From Panopea generosa (Eukaryota > Mollusca > Bivalvia > Adapedonta > Hiatellidae): DNA of 64,000 nucleotides. The first letter of the stretch is position 1, and each line of letters opens with the position of its first letter. The translations under genes and the position numbers were made by a program. The notes under the pieces were generated by a model. The model did no database searches. It had not been told where the DNA came from and saw only the letters and a program-made list of their open reading frames with translations. Positions 9,801 to 21,400 of the stretch are shown here, piece after piece. The DNA lies in assembly GCA_029582155.1 (NCBI GenBank), contig CM055907.1, positions 26,997,638 to 27,061,637 on the forward strand. The letters run 5' to 3'.

Positions 9801-12725
9801 TTGTTTGCATAGCAATTGACAACTCTCCCCACTATTAGCCCATGTTGCAATGTGGTTTATAATTAAAACATATTATGTAATTGTAACAGTCAGGCCTTAA
9901 TGAGCCAGAAAGTTGAAATATTGCTGATAAATATGTTCTGGAACAACAAGCAATGTATATTAATGAAAATTTACACATTCACAATTATATAAGTCAGGTA
10001 ATAATAAAGAATTTATGTTAAACACATCAGGTCAATCAGACTATAAATAGAATTATGACAATGAAATAGACAATGAAATATTAAAAGCAATAAATTTGGT
10101 AACTATTCCCCATTACTGAATACAAGTCTACTTCAACAAGACCACTGAGCAACCTTTTCAAGTAGTATGAACAGGTAAGTTAACCACAAAAGGTAATAAC
10201 TTACTTGGGCTGGTATCTGGCGCAACAATAATCAAGCCCTTCTCTTCTGCAACACGCTGGGCACCAGCCTTTGTTATGAAGTTTTGTTCTGTACAAGTTA
10301 GACCTACAAGAACAGTAAAACTAATATTACTTACTAGTCTGTGAATTATTAAACAAGACACAGAAAAAACAGCACAAATTAAAGAGCAAGGCTTCACTCG
10401 GCCTCCAATTTGAAAATTCCTGACAAGTTTTGTTAGGTTTGGATAAAAGCTGAAGATCCCACGGTGTAAAAACGGCAAAAATTAGCTTTTTTCTACTTCG
10501 AATTGATTTAAATGTCAAAATCAATCTCCGACATACATAATACATAAATATCTAAAAGGAAAATAAAGTTATTAAGCAGAAACTATATTTTCTATTTTTA
10601 GTAACATTGGCCATGACCCTGTTTACCTGTAAACAAACCACAAGCTTTCTTTTCATGTTAAATACCTATACACAAAATTTCATCAAAATATCCTAAAGGA
10701 AAATGAAGTTATTTTCCTTATTTTAGTAAAATTGACCTTGACCTTGATCCAATTTACCTCAAAACCAATCTCAAGCTTGCCTTTCATTCCTCATTTCATA
10801 GGAACATTTTTGAAAAAATTATCAAAATATCTTGTAATAAATTAAACCCTTTTTCTATTTTTATAGAATCCCAGGAAAATAACTGTTGTTTCAAAACTGA
10901 AGCCGGTTGTGCGAAACATGTGAGCTTTTATACCCACAATGCAATGTTCTTATGAAACTGAAGGTGATATGGTGTTTACAAGAAAGGTTAACGGACAAAT
11001 GACAGGACATATGACAGACAAACTACCAAGGCATAAGCCTTTGACCAGTAGAGCTAAAATCTTAAGTAGATATGATCTGGAGTTCAAGCTTGATCTCAAA
11101 TATCTGACAAAATACCACTTAAGTTATTGTGCTGGAACCCTTACTTTAGTCATATGTTGAGTTTGGTATTTGAGTTTAAGGTTATAATTGTACTTTAGAT
11201 ATTTTTAGATACAACATATTTAGGTAATCCAACGTTTTGTAGTAACTACTTAAAAGTTTAACATGTTTTATTACTTATGTTACAGAGGATGAACAGTTCA
11301 CGACTGTACATATTAATACATGTATATAATGTTAAAGTATAACTATTTTTGCTGTATTACCTGAGAGCCAGTAGAGGACTGGTACCTTGCTGTGTTCAGC
11401 CTTGGACGGGATGAATACACCAAAGTTCATTTTGGTTTTGCATTCTTTGCTGCAATATCGACAGGAAAATAACAAGATATGTGAGAAATTGATATCCCTG
11501 GATAGAAACTCAACAATTTAAAATGAAACAATCTTATGATGAATTAAAATCATCTTTATTTCTTATCATATCTGATAATGTGCTGTAATTAGGGCGTCAC
11601 CATGACACCACTCTCACCCATTGAAAAGGCATAATTGTTGTAGGTAAAATAATATCTGGTAATATGCTGTAATCACCATGACAATGCTCTCATCTAATGA
11701 ATTGATTGATTAATTGAATATTTAGCATCATTTTTTATGCCATCGAGGGCTAACAGACGATTAGTTAACCTAACCACTGTTTCCTGGGATTAACCAGTAC
11801 GCAAGCACACCCTATCTCCGCAAGTAACTGATAACTTTCCCACTTTAATCAGCGGTGAGAGACGAATGATAATGAGACACAATGTCATATATCAATCATC
11901 ATGGAGACTGCTGACGGGCGGAGATTCGAACTCACGACCCCTGGATTGACAGTCAGATGCGTAACAGACTGAGCTAATCGGGCCCGGCTCTCATCCAGTG
12001 AAAAGGCACGATTCTTCTTGTAGGTGAAATAATATCTGATAGTGTGCTGTATACCGTTTATATGTTTTTCCAACAAATCACAACACCAGACAGGACTTAA
12101 GCACCGCCATACTGAAGTACAACATTGCACGTTACCTGAGCGCCCACACAGTTATATCAGACTTCCTTTTACATGGTGAAGGCGCCACAGAATAAATAGT
12201 TCACTTTTTACCATTTAGTAATTTCAACACAACAATTTCTGTCACAGAACAAGTGCTTTAGATAGATCTCTAAACTTTACAAAAGATCACCATCACCGAA
12301 ATGCACAACTTCCTCAGGCATGACTAAATCCATTTCTAGTAGTTTCTTCAGTTCACACAGAACACTAAAAGTCTTGTTTGTTAAATGTAACCATAATAAT
12401 CTACATGTGTTGATCTTAAATGGTGGTCAGTATACGACCCAGTGGCGGTCAGTATATGACCCTAGTGACTCCGGTCTCCTGCGTGACTGATATATTGGAG
12501 ATCAACAAGCCTTTAATTGCTTAATTTCCATAATGGTTTTCCTGTACCTTGGTTTATTAAACACACGTCATTAAAAAGAAAGACAAATACACAAAATTTG
12601 AGTGTCATGGAAAACCTTGAAAAAATGACGAATTACAAATGATGAGTAATTTACCTGAAATGACTGAACACTTTTTGATAGCCACCAAACATCTTGTTGC
12701 TCGATTCTTCTGTTAATGCTGCCAT
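6750..12725 (-). CDS. ESD: Esterase D / S-formylglutathione hydrolase, 5' part (exons 1-4)
   Basis: Joined coding exons on the minus strand: 12725-12655, 11449-11361, 10303-10205 and 6874-6750, all with GT-AG introns and compatible phases. They give 128 residues of an expected total of roughly 280. The protein hydrolyses S-formylglutathione to formate and glutathione in the glutathione-dependent formaldehyde detoxification pathway; the vertebrate homologue is cytosolic esterase D. The family is recognised from [15 protein letters not shown] (residues 9-23), [20 protein letters not shown] (46-65), [13 protein letters not shown] (76-88) and [18 protein letters not shown], which together are diagnostic of esterase D. 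The nucleophile motif GHSMGGHG and the Asp and His of the triad belong to later exons that should lie left of position 1. The start ATG at 12725 is in AAAATGG context. A pyrimidine tract plus AG upstream (near 12745-12755) could mark a 5' UTR intron. Confidence 0.9.
6885..7170. repeat. AT-rich tandem repeat in ESD intron 3
   Basis: Two degenerate units of about 128 bp built from ATATCAAGTACATTTTGTTA and TTTTTGTAATATC blocks. This is intronic, and no coding potential is seen. Confidence 0.6.
7170..7774. other. Unique-looking intronic DNA
   Basis: Part of esterase intron 3 (6875-10204). AT-rich, with no exon, tRNA-like sequence or obvious repeat that I can support. Confidence 0.4.
7775..9400 (+). 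mobile_element. Family B repeat: partial unit plus two head-to-tail 640-bp units
   Basis: Begins with AAACAAGAGGCCCAAGAGGG, a small hairpin, and carries a shortened unit to about 8120. Two full units follow (about 8120-8765 and 8766-9385), each from GAGAATTTTCTGTTTTCCCA to CAGTTTAATTGGCCT. It ends with GGCCAGTAGAGCTAAAA. The two units are highly similar, including the CTCCTATGCAATAGAAACA block. The terminus GACCAGTAGAGCTAAAA recurs at 11057, suggesting related ends. No protein is encoded. Confidence 0.75.
9401..10204. other. Intronic DNA, nothing recognised
   Basis: Right part of ESD intron 3. AT-rich sequence without a supported exon or repeat. Confidence 0.4.
10205..10303 (-). CDS. ESD: ESD exon 3
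   Basis: Acceptor TGTAG precedes 10303; donor GTAAGT follows 10205. The 99-nt exon encodes [20 protein letters not shown] and then [13 protein letters not shown], the conserved core of esterase D that contributes to the oxyanion region in the family. Phase 1 in and phase 1 out match exons 2 and 4. Confidence 0.92.
10545..11057. repeat. Degenerate tandem repeat in ESD intron 2
   Basis: Successive units of about 120-130 bp start with AAAGGAAAAT(G/A)AAGTTATT and contain TTTTAGTAA(A/C)ATTG(A/G)CC and ATTTCATCAAAATAT-like blocks. The region ends at CATAAGCCTTTGACCAGTAG plus AGCTAAAA, the same terminus seen for family B at 9400. Probably a relative of that element class. Confidence 0.5.
11361..11449 (-). 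CDS. ESD: ESD exon 2
   Basis: Acceptor TTGCAG ends at 11450 and donor GTAATA begins at 11360. The 89-nt exon completes a Ser codon and encodes [20 protein letters not shown] then [10 protein letters not shown]. Aligns without gaps to the start of the esterase fold in esterase D proteins. Confidence 0.92.
11699..11987 (-). mobile_element. tRNA-derived SINE, family S1
   Basis: Full-length minus-strand copy in ESD intron 1. The tRNA-like head ends with TTAGCTCAGTCTGTTACGCA (A box) and GTCGTGAGTTCGAATCTCCG (B box). The tail reads TGGCATAAAAAATGATGCTA. CTCTCATC flanks both sides (about 11688 and 11986), an 8-bp target-site duplication. It has landed in one unit of a local 75-bp tandem repeat. Confidence 0.85.
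12655..12725 (-). CDS. ESD: ESD exon 1 (coding part)
   Basis: Starts ATG at 12725 and encodes [20 protein letters not shown] then SHF, ending AG before donor GTAAAT; the split codon becomes Ser with exon 2. Length and position of the NK-FGG-QKVF-H motif match the N terminus of esterase D, which supports this start. Confidence 0.88.
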
Positions 12726-13412
12726 TTTGCTATAAAACTGAAAGCCTGAAAAAAGCACAAATAGGTCTAATCATATGACTATATTTATATTAAAATAACT
12801 TACCGTAAATCCTTTTATAGCTCATCTTTGTCTTGACCCAGTTGGGATTATGCCAAAGATTTTAAAACACACTCTCAAAAACAAGCGACTATGCTACACT
12901 TTGGCGGGGGAGGTGTGGGATGGGGGGTTTGGGGTCAAGCAGTCAGCCCTATATTCTATGAGAGTAATACTCATTACAAGTAAAAGATCTCACTTAACTA
13001 ATATTATGTTACTCAGGAACTCAATCCTTTAATTACACATCTGTCACAATTGAGGATTCCTATAATAATAAACTTATGATTCTTGGACGTATAAGTAGGT
13101 CTACTTGTATGTCATCCTACTGTCCTCTCTTACCCAATTTAGGACTTGCATAGAATTTTTAAAAAAAAATCTTCAAAGACATATGAAAAACATCAGATCA
13201 AAATGATGATTACAGTTTCATTAAAATCCAATGAACAGTTAAGGAGATGAAGTGCAGACCATATTTCTATTTTAAAACATTGCAAAATATGCAATTCTCT
13301 TATAAATAATTGGAACACTGCTATTGTCCTGTTCTATAAAGTACACTTCACCGTTGATCTTATCTCTGTAACATATCTCTGGATTATGTTCTGTTTATAA
13401 TTATAGCATTAT
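12726..13412. other. 5' flank of ESD, no gene seen
   Basis: Region upstream of the ESD start codon. A TTTTTTCAG acceptor-like sequence on the minus strand just upstream may mark a leader intron. No TATA box or CpG-rich core was identified with confidence. Confidence 0.35.
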
Positions 13413-13606
13413 TGTAAGGCACCCAGTATAATTCAACTGCCTCATTCGTGATAAGCCAAGATGCTAAGGTCAAGGGTCAAGACCAGCAGTAATCTTATAT
13501 TGATATGCAATTAGAGGATTCGCTGTTAGACTACTGAGCAATAAAGACGTAGTATCAAAAACTGGTACTATTAACAATATTCATATCCATAAACAGCAAT
13601 ATTACA
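13413..13606 (+). repeat. 5' LTR of decayed Ty3/Gypsy element
   Basis: The part from 13436 to 13606 is repeated directly at 16147-16318, sharing GATGCTAAGGTCAAGGGTCA, TTATATTGATATGCAATTAG and CATATCCATAAACAGCAATA. Both end in ATTACA. A TGT at 13413 is a plausible left end, but only this copy retains that part, so the left boundary is inferred. Confidence 0.75.
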
Positions 13607-13750
13607 TTGGCGAATAGGATAAAGTTTATTTAACATAAACACATGGATTAAGATTATAAAGTTACAAGGATATAAGAAGCTTTCTACTATGTAGCACACT
13701 TGTAGTAACATTCTTATTTATCAGGACATTGGATTTAATTTAACTTAACC

Positions 13751-14311
13751 ATGGCCGCCACATTGCCCATATTCTCATCGTTTTCTGTGCATGAAGCCGC
13801 AGCGGAAGTAAGATGGAGAAAATGGTTAAATCGTCTTGAAAACTTGCCTATTGGAATGGACATACAAGATATAAAACGAAAATGTGCGTTACTTCTGCAC
13901 TATGCTGGAGAAGATGTTAGCCAAATTTTCGAAACATTACCAGATAAAAAAGATGACTACGTAACAGCAGTGAAGAAGCTGATGGAATACTTCACACCAA
14001 AGAAGAACACAGAGTATGAAATATACAAATTCCGTCAATGTAAACAATCCAGTATTGATACTATAGATTGGTTTCACACAAAGCTATGACAGTTAGCAAT
14101 GACCTGTGAATTTGCAGATAATGATAAAGAAATCAAATCACAGATCATACAAGGCTGCAATTCTACAAGATTGAGACGTCGTGTGTTGAGAAAAGAAACA
14201 AGTCTTCAAGATTTACTTTCGTTGAGACGTGCTCAAGAATTATCAGACATACAAGCAAGTGATATTGAGAGTACTACAAGTCATGAAAACACTTGTAAAA
14301 TTAAAGTCTGA
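13751..14311 (+). pseudogene. Gypsy gag remnant
   Basis: Gag-like frame beginning MAATLPIFSSFSVHEAAAEV, with WRKWLNRLENL and KRKCALLLHYAGEDVSQIF, typical of Ty3/Gypsy capsid of the K02A2.6-like group. An in-frame TGA at 14087-14089 interrupts it, consistent with CGA-to-TGA decay, and the same frame resumes with CEFADNDKEIKSQIIQGC. A frameshift or deletion then separates it from the zinc knuckle. Confidence 0.8.
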
Positions 14312-14410
14312 AAGGACGTACACACTTGAAGCTGGAACAAAAGTAAACATGCAGGAATTGTGGAGGAATATATCCACACAAGGACAGACCTTGTCCAGCA
14401 AAAGGTAAAA

Positions 14411-14776
14411 TATGCAATTTGTGTAAAAAACAAAATCATTTCACTAAAGTGTGTAGATCAAAAGCTAAAACAAAGCAGTCTGTAAAAACAGTAGATAATA
14501 ATCAGGAACAGGGTGACAGTGATGACTACTTATTTGGAATTCTAACTCTGACAGTCAATAAACTCCGTGATATCAAAACAACCAAAGACAATGGCTACTG
14601 TTAATGGATTGCCAATACAAATGCTTGTAGATACAGGTTCAAGCATAAACATAATCGGTAAAAATAAGTATGATAAGTACAAGACAAACCAAAGCTCAAC
14701 AAAACAACGAAAAAAGCATTCGCATATGGGTCAGAGAACAGTTCAAAATTTATTGGACAGTTTACAGCTGAAATAG
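14411..14776 (+). pseudogene. Gypsy nucleocapsid zinc knuckle and protease remnant
   Basis: Shows a zinc knuckle CNLCKKQNHFTKVC (CX2CX4HX4C) and, in another frame from 14590, a retropepsin-like segment MATVNGLPIQMLVDTGSSIN with the DTGSS catalytic motif. The two sit in different frames, so this part is frameshifted. Confidence 0.8.
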
Positions 14777-14989
14777 AAACGAAAAAAAATCACGACAGCT
14801 GAAATATATGTCGTTAAAGGAAAAGTGGAAATTAACTTAGCTATTAGACAAGTATAGAATTACAAATTGTACCAATGATATCGGTTAGTTCTGAAGACAA
14901 GAGTGAAGAACTCTGTGAAAGATATCAACGTGTTTTTAGAGGAATTGGAAAAATGAAAATGTTAAAATCAATTTACATATAGACGAAAC

Positions 14990-15880
14990 TGTCAATTCAG
15001 TCACCCAACCACACAGACGCATACCTTTTCATGTTCGAAAGAAGGTTGAGGAAAAATTGAAGTGACTAGAAAAATTGGATATAATAGGGAAAGTAAATGG
15101 TCCAACACCATGGGTATCTGATTCTCCAATAGTAGTTGCACCAAAACCAAAATGACCAGACCAAAGAAGGATGTGTGTAGAAATGAGAATACCAAACAAG
15201 GCAATATTACGTGAACGACACATAATACCAACGGTGGACGATATGATTCTTGATTTAAATGGAGCAACAGTGTTTTCGAAGCTGTTGATGCTTTCAGAAG
15301 AGTCACGTTATAATACAATGTTAACAACACACGTTGGTCTCCGTAGGTACAAGTGGATAATTTTCGGCATATCATCAGCAACAGAAATCTTCCAAAACAC
15401 CCTTCACACAGCATTAGAAGGGTTAGATGGTGTAAGAAACATTTCTGATGATATCATTGTGAATAGTAAAGCACAAAAAGAACATGGCATACTTTTGGAA
15501 GCAACATTTGCCCATCTTAGTGAATTAACTTGATTAAAAACAAAATGTATAATGGAAATGGGATGTTGAACAACAGATGGCATTTGATAAACTCTAAGAA
15601 AGCTTAACAAGCGAAAAAGTAATTGCTTACTTTGATCCTAGAAAGGACACAACATTAATTGTGGATGAGTCTGTAGTAGTGCTAGGTGCATTGATAACAC
15701 AGGATGGAAAAGTAATAGCCTATGCTAGCAAAGCACTGACAGATGTAGAAACAGCAAACAGAGAAAGAGAGATTAGCGATAGTATGGGCATGTGAGCATT
15801 TCAATTTATATTCATGTGGACATTCTTTCACTTTAGTCAGCGATCATCAGCCTCTTTAAACAATATCTAACAATCCAGAA
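14990..15880 (+). pseudogene. Gypsy reverse transcriptase and RNase H remnant
   Basis: The RT segment 15171-15533 has RRMCVEMRIPNKAILRERHI and the catalytic region NISDDIIVNSKAQKEH, in which ISDD stands where many Gypsy RTs have YLDD, as in K02A2.6-like elements. RNase H follows in shifted frames with VLGALITQDGKVIAYASKAL and HSFTLVSDHQPL. Several stops and shifts mean it cannot be active. Confidence 0.85.
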
Positions 15881-16146
15881 TCAAAGGCGCCAGCAAGAAT
15901 TGAACGGTGGAGATTACGTCTTCAAAAGTATGATTTCATTGTCAAGTCTAAAACAGGGAAAACAAATGCAGCTGATTATACTTCCAAGACATCCAAATAA
16001 AGTGTATTTGGACAACAAATACTCTACACAAGCTAAAGAATATTGTAGACATATCAGAAAATGCAGTTCCAAAAGCAATGACACTAGATGAAATTTGCCA
16101 AGCTACCAATGCTGACACTGATCTACAAAATGTCATAGAGACAATC

Positions 16147-16318
16147 ACTGCCTCATTCACGATAGGCCAAGATGCTAAGGTCAAGGGTCAAGACCAGCAG
16201 TAACCTTATATTGATATGCAATTAGAGGATTCACTGTTAGACTACCGAGCAATGAAGACCAGTAAAGATGTACACTGTATTATTTACAGTATTCATATCC
16301 ATAAACAGCAATATTACA
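16147..16318 (+). repeat. 3' LTR of the Gypsy element, 5'-truncated
   Basis: Direct repeat of 13436-13606. Starts at ACTGCCTCATTC immediately after coding-derived sequence and ends CAATATTACA. Outside a divergent block (about 16255-16292) only a handful of substitutions separate it from the 5' copy. Confidence 0.8.
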
Positions 16319-16744
16319 GCTATGATATGCAAAAATGGACTCAATACTGATACTTCCTACTAGATTTCATCAAAGTCTCTTGTCAATACTTTTAAGACAG
16401 AGACAAATGGCAGAAGTATACATGTATAGTGGTGAAGTACCTTACATGAAAGAAGAAGAAACGGATACCAAGTGACATAATCTACATCATACATTGACGC
16501 AGTCACACTTGATTATTACTCAATGGTGGTGCTCAGTCAAGAAAAAGATAATGAAGAGATCGGCAGTAAGAAGAGTTTAGGCAATTAAAAGTGTAGAAGA
16601 ATAAAGGGTGTACAGCTATGTTTTAGCCTCTTCAACTAAGATCTCTCGGGTTACACTGGCAGCAACCAGTACAGCAGAGTACTTGTTGGTAAACCCCTAC
16701 ATATTAGGATTACTCATTTTAGAGAGTGGTGACAGCCTCTGCTT
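16319..16744. other. Intergenic DNA, nothing recognised
   Basis: Between the Gypsy element and the LINE piece. No frame, tRNA-like sequence or repeat that I can name. Confidence 0.35.
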
Positions 16745-17640
16745 GAAGAATATCAAGACAATGGGTTAGAACTGCAATACCAGCACACAGATTGCTCCAT
16801 GCTGTAAGTTTGTGGAAAGAATGAGTTTCTGTTATATGGTGTGGATGTTGATGGCTGGTGAAATTTCCTGGAGTTAGGGGATCTGGTATGGCCCTGGGCT
16901 ATGTTAATATACTGATATACTGGAATGTCCACAAGATCGTTAGTGATCATGTGCATCATGGACAGCTGGGCTTTAGTCCATCAGGATTCCAATGTCTGCC
17001 ATCCCAGGTGGTCTAGTATGGAGGTGACACTGCTGACTGTTGGTGTTATGATATCTGTTGGTCACATATATCTTGCAACTTTCCTTTGTACCATCCTAAT
17101 GTTTATGTGTCTGGTCCTTGGTGTATGGGTCCAGCTTGTGGAACAATACTCCAGGTTTGGTCACACTAATGGCTTGTAGGTCAAATCTTTTACCTTTTCA
17201 TTATTGATGCACATGGGTTGCAGGTTCTGGGACATGTAAACTCTCAGGTACTTTGATGTTGAATCTGTTTGTGTGCATAGCCCTTTAAAGAGTACTAACA
17301 TATGTGCAGAAATTCACACCCCAGTGTTTCTCCCATTCTGCTAGCTTGTTCATGTCATCCTGTAGTGTTTGGCAGTCTTGTTCAGTAAGCATTTCCCTCT
17401 TTACCATGCAGTTGTCTGCAAATAGTCTTGATTTGGATGAGACCTGTAGTAGCATGGCATTGATGAAGATGAGGAACCGAATAGGACACTCTCTTTGGAG
17501 GACGCAGCTTAAAATGGGTGCTGCCTCAGATGTGCCCCATCAACAATCATGTACTGCGTGCCATAGTGTAGCTTGGTGAGCAGATGGCTGTGTGGTACAT
17601 GGTCCAATGCTTTGTTGAAACTGTTAATGGAAAGATCATG
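16745..17640 (-). pseudogene. Antisense fragment of a non-LTR (LINE) reverse transcriptase
   Basis: Read on the minus strand in broken frames it gives NKALDHVPHSHLLTKLHY (the KAFDKVPH-type RT motif), PNLEYCSTSWTHTPRT (the VEYASxVWxP-type motif) and near the end NDLVDIPVYQYI with YNRNSFFPQTY. Their order matches the C-terminal half of Jockey/CR1/L2-type RTs. Stops and frameshifts are frequent, and the endonuclease domain and 5' part are absent. Confidence 0.8.
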
Positions 17641-18240
17641 TTGTTTCCTTCAATCCAGTGATATTGAGTTTTTCAGCTCATTTATTTTCTGAATCCGTAC
17701 TTTAATGTTTCTGTAGATAGTATAATTGCAGATTGTTCAGTAGTTTCCGTTTTTTATTTGGTAACCCTGGAGATGGCACACATCATTCTTGTTTATCTTC
17801 GTACAGTGGAACAGCACCGGAAGAAGATAACAAGCTGATCAATGTTGGTAATTATTTTTAAAACAATGGATGTCATTGTCCAGATGACATTTTGCACAAA
17901 ATCTCGTTAAATATTAAATAGCTTAACATTATCTGGTACATAAGCCAGTAAAGCAGACCACAATAAATACTTAGCAATAAAGGTATTTGCATGACATTCG
18001 TTAATATTTACCAAATTTGATGAAATGTCGTTGTCGCAAGTGCTTCGCCCCGGTTAATCGGCCAAACAACATGTTCCGGATATGGAAGCGTTACAAAAAT
18101 AAACCCTATCTGTTACGTATATAAACCTATATTTCTGTGGTACAAGTCACCCCTATTCAATCTATAAAAAAAACTTAATATATATCCAATGGTGTAGAAG
18201 TATATAACATATCATTTTTCTCAATATAAAAACATAGCAA
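17641..18240. other. Upstream region of the transporter gene
   Basis: No exon recognised. Sequence becomes less AT-rich towards 18000-18100 (for example GCAAGTGCTTCGCCCCGG), as expected near a promoter. Confidence 0.3.
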
Positions 18241-18262
18241 AATGATTACAGCGTATGAATTC

Positions 18263-18277
18263 AAAGATGGCGGCGCC
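18263..18277 (+). promoter_or_regulatory. YY1-like motif AAAGATGGCGGCGCC
   Basis: Contains AAGATGGCGGC, the known YY1 core consensus that in animals usually sits just downstream of transcription starts. It lies about 115 bp before the proposed start codon of the transporter, on the same strand, supporting a start site at about 18.2 kb. The ATG inside it opens only a seven-codon frame. Confidence 0.5.
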
Positions 18278-18377
18278 CATGAAAATTTGACACGGAGCAA
18301 CTTCCTCGGTGTACTTTATCAAATTGCTCACTGATAACACTTCAAATTGAGACATACTTGATAGGCAGTGATACAAA

Positions 18378-18435
18378 ATGATTAAAGACACTGGAAGAGG
18401 TCACAAATCGATGAAACTTGTTTATCTGCAATGCT
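18378..18435 (+). CDS. Transporter exon 1 (proposed)
   Basis: ATG in AAAATGA context; reads MIKDTGRGHKSMKLVYLQC and ends with one base before donor GTAAGT. Joining to exon 2 gives KLVYLQCYFVTIATILGTGI, a continuous first membrane helix. Phase, strong donor and helix continuity support it. No other in-phase candidate was as good; ATGGAAA at 19508 with donor GTGTGT is a weaker alternative. Confidence 0.65.
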
Positions 18436-21400
18436 GTAAGTGGTGGCTAATGGTTTTGTTTACGTTTTTATTCAAGTCCAAGGGATATAACTCTGATGGA
18501 TAAATTGTTGGTATTAGTGACTGGCGACTGATCCGGGACAAATTAAAGACTGGCTGCGTTCAGTACGGTAAATTAAGTACCGGTACATTTGCATCCTGGT
18601 TCACTGAATTTATACAGTGATGCACCAGACATTGATCTGATTCTGAAACAAGTTTTTACAACTTTGATCTATAGAAGTTTTTTGAATGAAGTGTCTTGCA
18701 CTAGGACATGATTGATACATAGTCATGGTAGAGGAACAAACTCATGAACCTCTGATCCAGGGTCTGATGCTCTACCACTTGTATAATGCACTCCACCATG
18801 GCAGTTATTGATTACCGCGGCTCCCCTAGAGAGGAACATAGCTGAGGGAATTTTGCTTCCCACCAAAAAGAGCCTTATTTATAGTTGTGTTAGAAAATAA
18901 CCAAATCCCCCCACCCCCAGCAAAGTGTCGGTCACCGACGGTGTCTTGGCTTTTTGGGGAGCAGGGTTACAAGTGACTGGTGCATAATGCTTGCTAATTT
19001 GAGGTTTCAGAGCCAGTGTCTCCAAAATTGAACTGATTTTGGGTAACATTAAATGATTTAATGGTATTGAATGCAGCATTGGAAACTTTTTTACTATCAT
19101 TTTAACATTTAAATCAGTGTCTCTGAATAATAGAGAGATCCTGGTAAAATTAAACACAGCTTTTTGAATAACAATACAAAAAGCTTATATGAACTGCTCT
19201 CGAGTCTGCTTCCTGAGTAGAACCAGTACTGAGTGTTGTTTCATTAGGTCGAGCTGGGGAGCGGCAAACCCTCTATCCATTACCCTAATGCCCCGCTTTT
19301 CTGATTTCAGAAATATTTAATTGATTGAGAATTACATTAGTCTAATAGATGTAACGCATATGCATACATGTTGTTTACTAAATGGTTAAAATTATCTAAA
19401 GAAAATGTAGAATTACAAGTCTATGTTATGCTTCCAGACATACAATTTTCTTAAATTTTAGAATGAAATGTTGAGAATCATATCTGGCATCAAGCAGATA
19501 ATCAACATGGAAAGTGTGTAAGTTTGGCAACGAATAGCTTCCATGACAAACCACATTCACAAAGCAGAATTCAATTATACTTTAACTATATTTACCGTTA
19601 TTAAACACGTGTACTTGACCCAACATCATGAACATTTTTTTGTAAGTGTAGCTGATCGGACATCAGGCATTGGTTTTACGAAACGCGGATGGTGAAAAGT
19701 CAAAACATTGATGATGAAAAGTTGAAACAACAATGGTGATAAGTTGAAACTATGATGATGAAAAGTCGAAACTATGATGGTGAAAGGTCGAAATTATATT
19801 TAAATGCTTCAAAGACAACATCAACAAGATAGATTTTCTTTTAAAATAGATCTAAGATATATTTGCCAGGTTTCTGGTAATTAGCCTTGATGACAGTTTT
19901 GATAATATTTCAGACTTTTACCAACAATATATACATACCAGTACTCAAATGCAAAAGAAAGTGTGCACATTTATATTTTTGATTTTCTGAAAATCCAATG
20001 ATGGAATACTACCATGTGTGGTATCAATTTTTAGCTTATTCAATTACCTTTCTAACCAATATGTTTATTGTATTGTTTTGAATTTGGATAAAACGTACGG
20101 CGCGTCTACGTCACGTGGATTAGGGTCCAAAAAAAAAATACACAAATAGCCAAAGGGGTGTTTTCTTGCATCGATTCACTGTAATTTGTTGTAAAATTAT
20201 GTAAATGTTGCATTTATATCTGGTATAACCCTACCACGTAACTTGATTATAGTGTTTTTATGGCAGTTAAGTACCAATGAAACTCCAGAGACCGAGTCAC
20301 CTATGCCCAGCATCATTAAGGTGTCAATACGCTGACGTACTGATAGTCGTGGCATATTCGCTGCTATAAATTTATAAAATCTACAGTGATATTCGCACTA
20401 TACATGTGTGGAAGAATGTAGAGAAAACAACTGTGGCCACTTGTACATGTTCTACATGGAAATCCTGCAAAATCACAATGCGGGCTATTATGTAATAACT
20501 AGCCATAGTTTGACTGATTTTTCATTGTGGCTATAAACTGTAACGACCGATATTCTTATGTTTCAAATTTGACAACTTTATACTTTGAAGAATTAAAATA
20601 ATCAAAAAATAAAAAGTGCACACTTTCTTTTGCGTTTGAATACCGGTATATAATAATCCATTCACCAATCCGTCCTTCTTTGATATGCTTTCATTCAGTT
20701 CAAAGTTCTGCACATAAATCATTTGAGCCAATGATTATGTTTAACCATGATGTTTGATGCAGAATGTGAGGTGTAAATGTTCTTTGATTATTTATTATTT
20801 TTTAGATTGTTGCTTCTTTGTTATAAAAATGTTGTACCTGCAATATAAATGTCTTTGTGTACATACCATAATACCCATTATTTTTTTCTCTCCAGATTTT
20901 GTCACCATAGCAACCATTCTTGGAACTGGCATTTTAGGTATGCAAGTCATGAGTTATTTACAAGCTAACGAGATTTTAAAATTATTAACGGTAGATGAAA
21001 ATTGACAGGATTAAAATAGCTTTTGCACTTCTTTGCAATTCATGGAAAAACTGAAAGTTGATTTGTATAGAATATAAACATTGATATTTATTTGCATTGC
21101 TTAAACATTACATTACAAACTTATGTGTTAATGGTCCTTTGCTGTGATACTCTTCAATGAAAAATGTTTATTTTTATTTTGGCAAACTACAATGTATAAA
21201 ATAAACTGTTAGAAGTATGCATATGTCATAAAGGACTTAAGTTTTCACTTTATAAATTTATTTCAGGACTGCCAGTGACCTTGACCCATGCTGGACTGTA
21301 TCCCTTCCTGATCTCATTCATACTTGGTGCCTTGGTGCAGGTAACCAGCCTTGTTTAAATTAACACATTTATTTGTTTATGTTGTTGCACGCACAAAATG

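Larger units (their letters stand above)
13413..16318 (+). mobile_element. Decayed Ty3/Gypsy LTR retrotransposon lacking integrase
   Basis: Order: LTR, gag, zinc knuckle, protease, RT, RNase H, then the linker after RNase H (MTLDEICQATNADTDLQNVI at about 16079), which joins the LTR directly at 16147. The integrase, polypurine tract and first bases of the 3' LTR are therefore missing by one internal deletion. The LTRs agree closely except for a block of about 30 bp. No target-site duplication was recognised. Confidence 0.85.
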
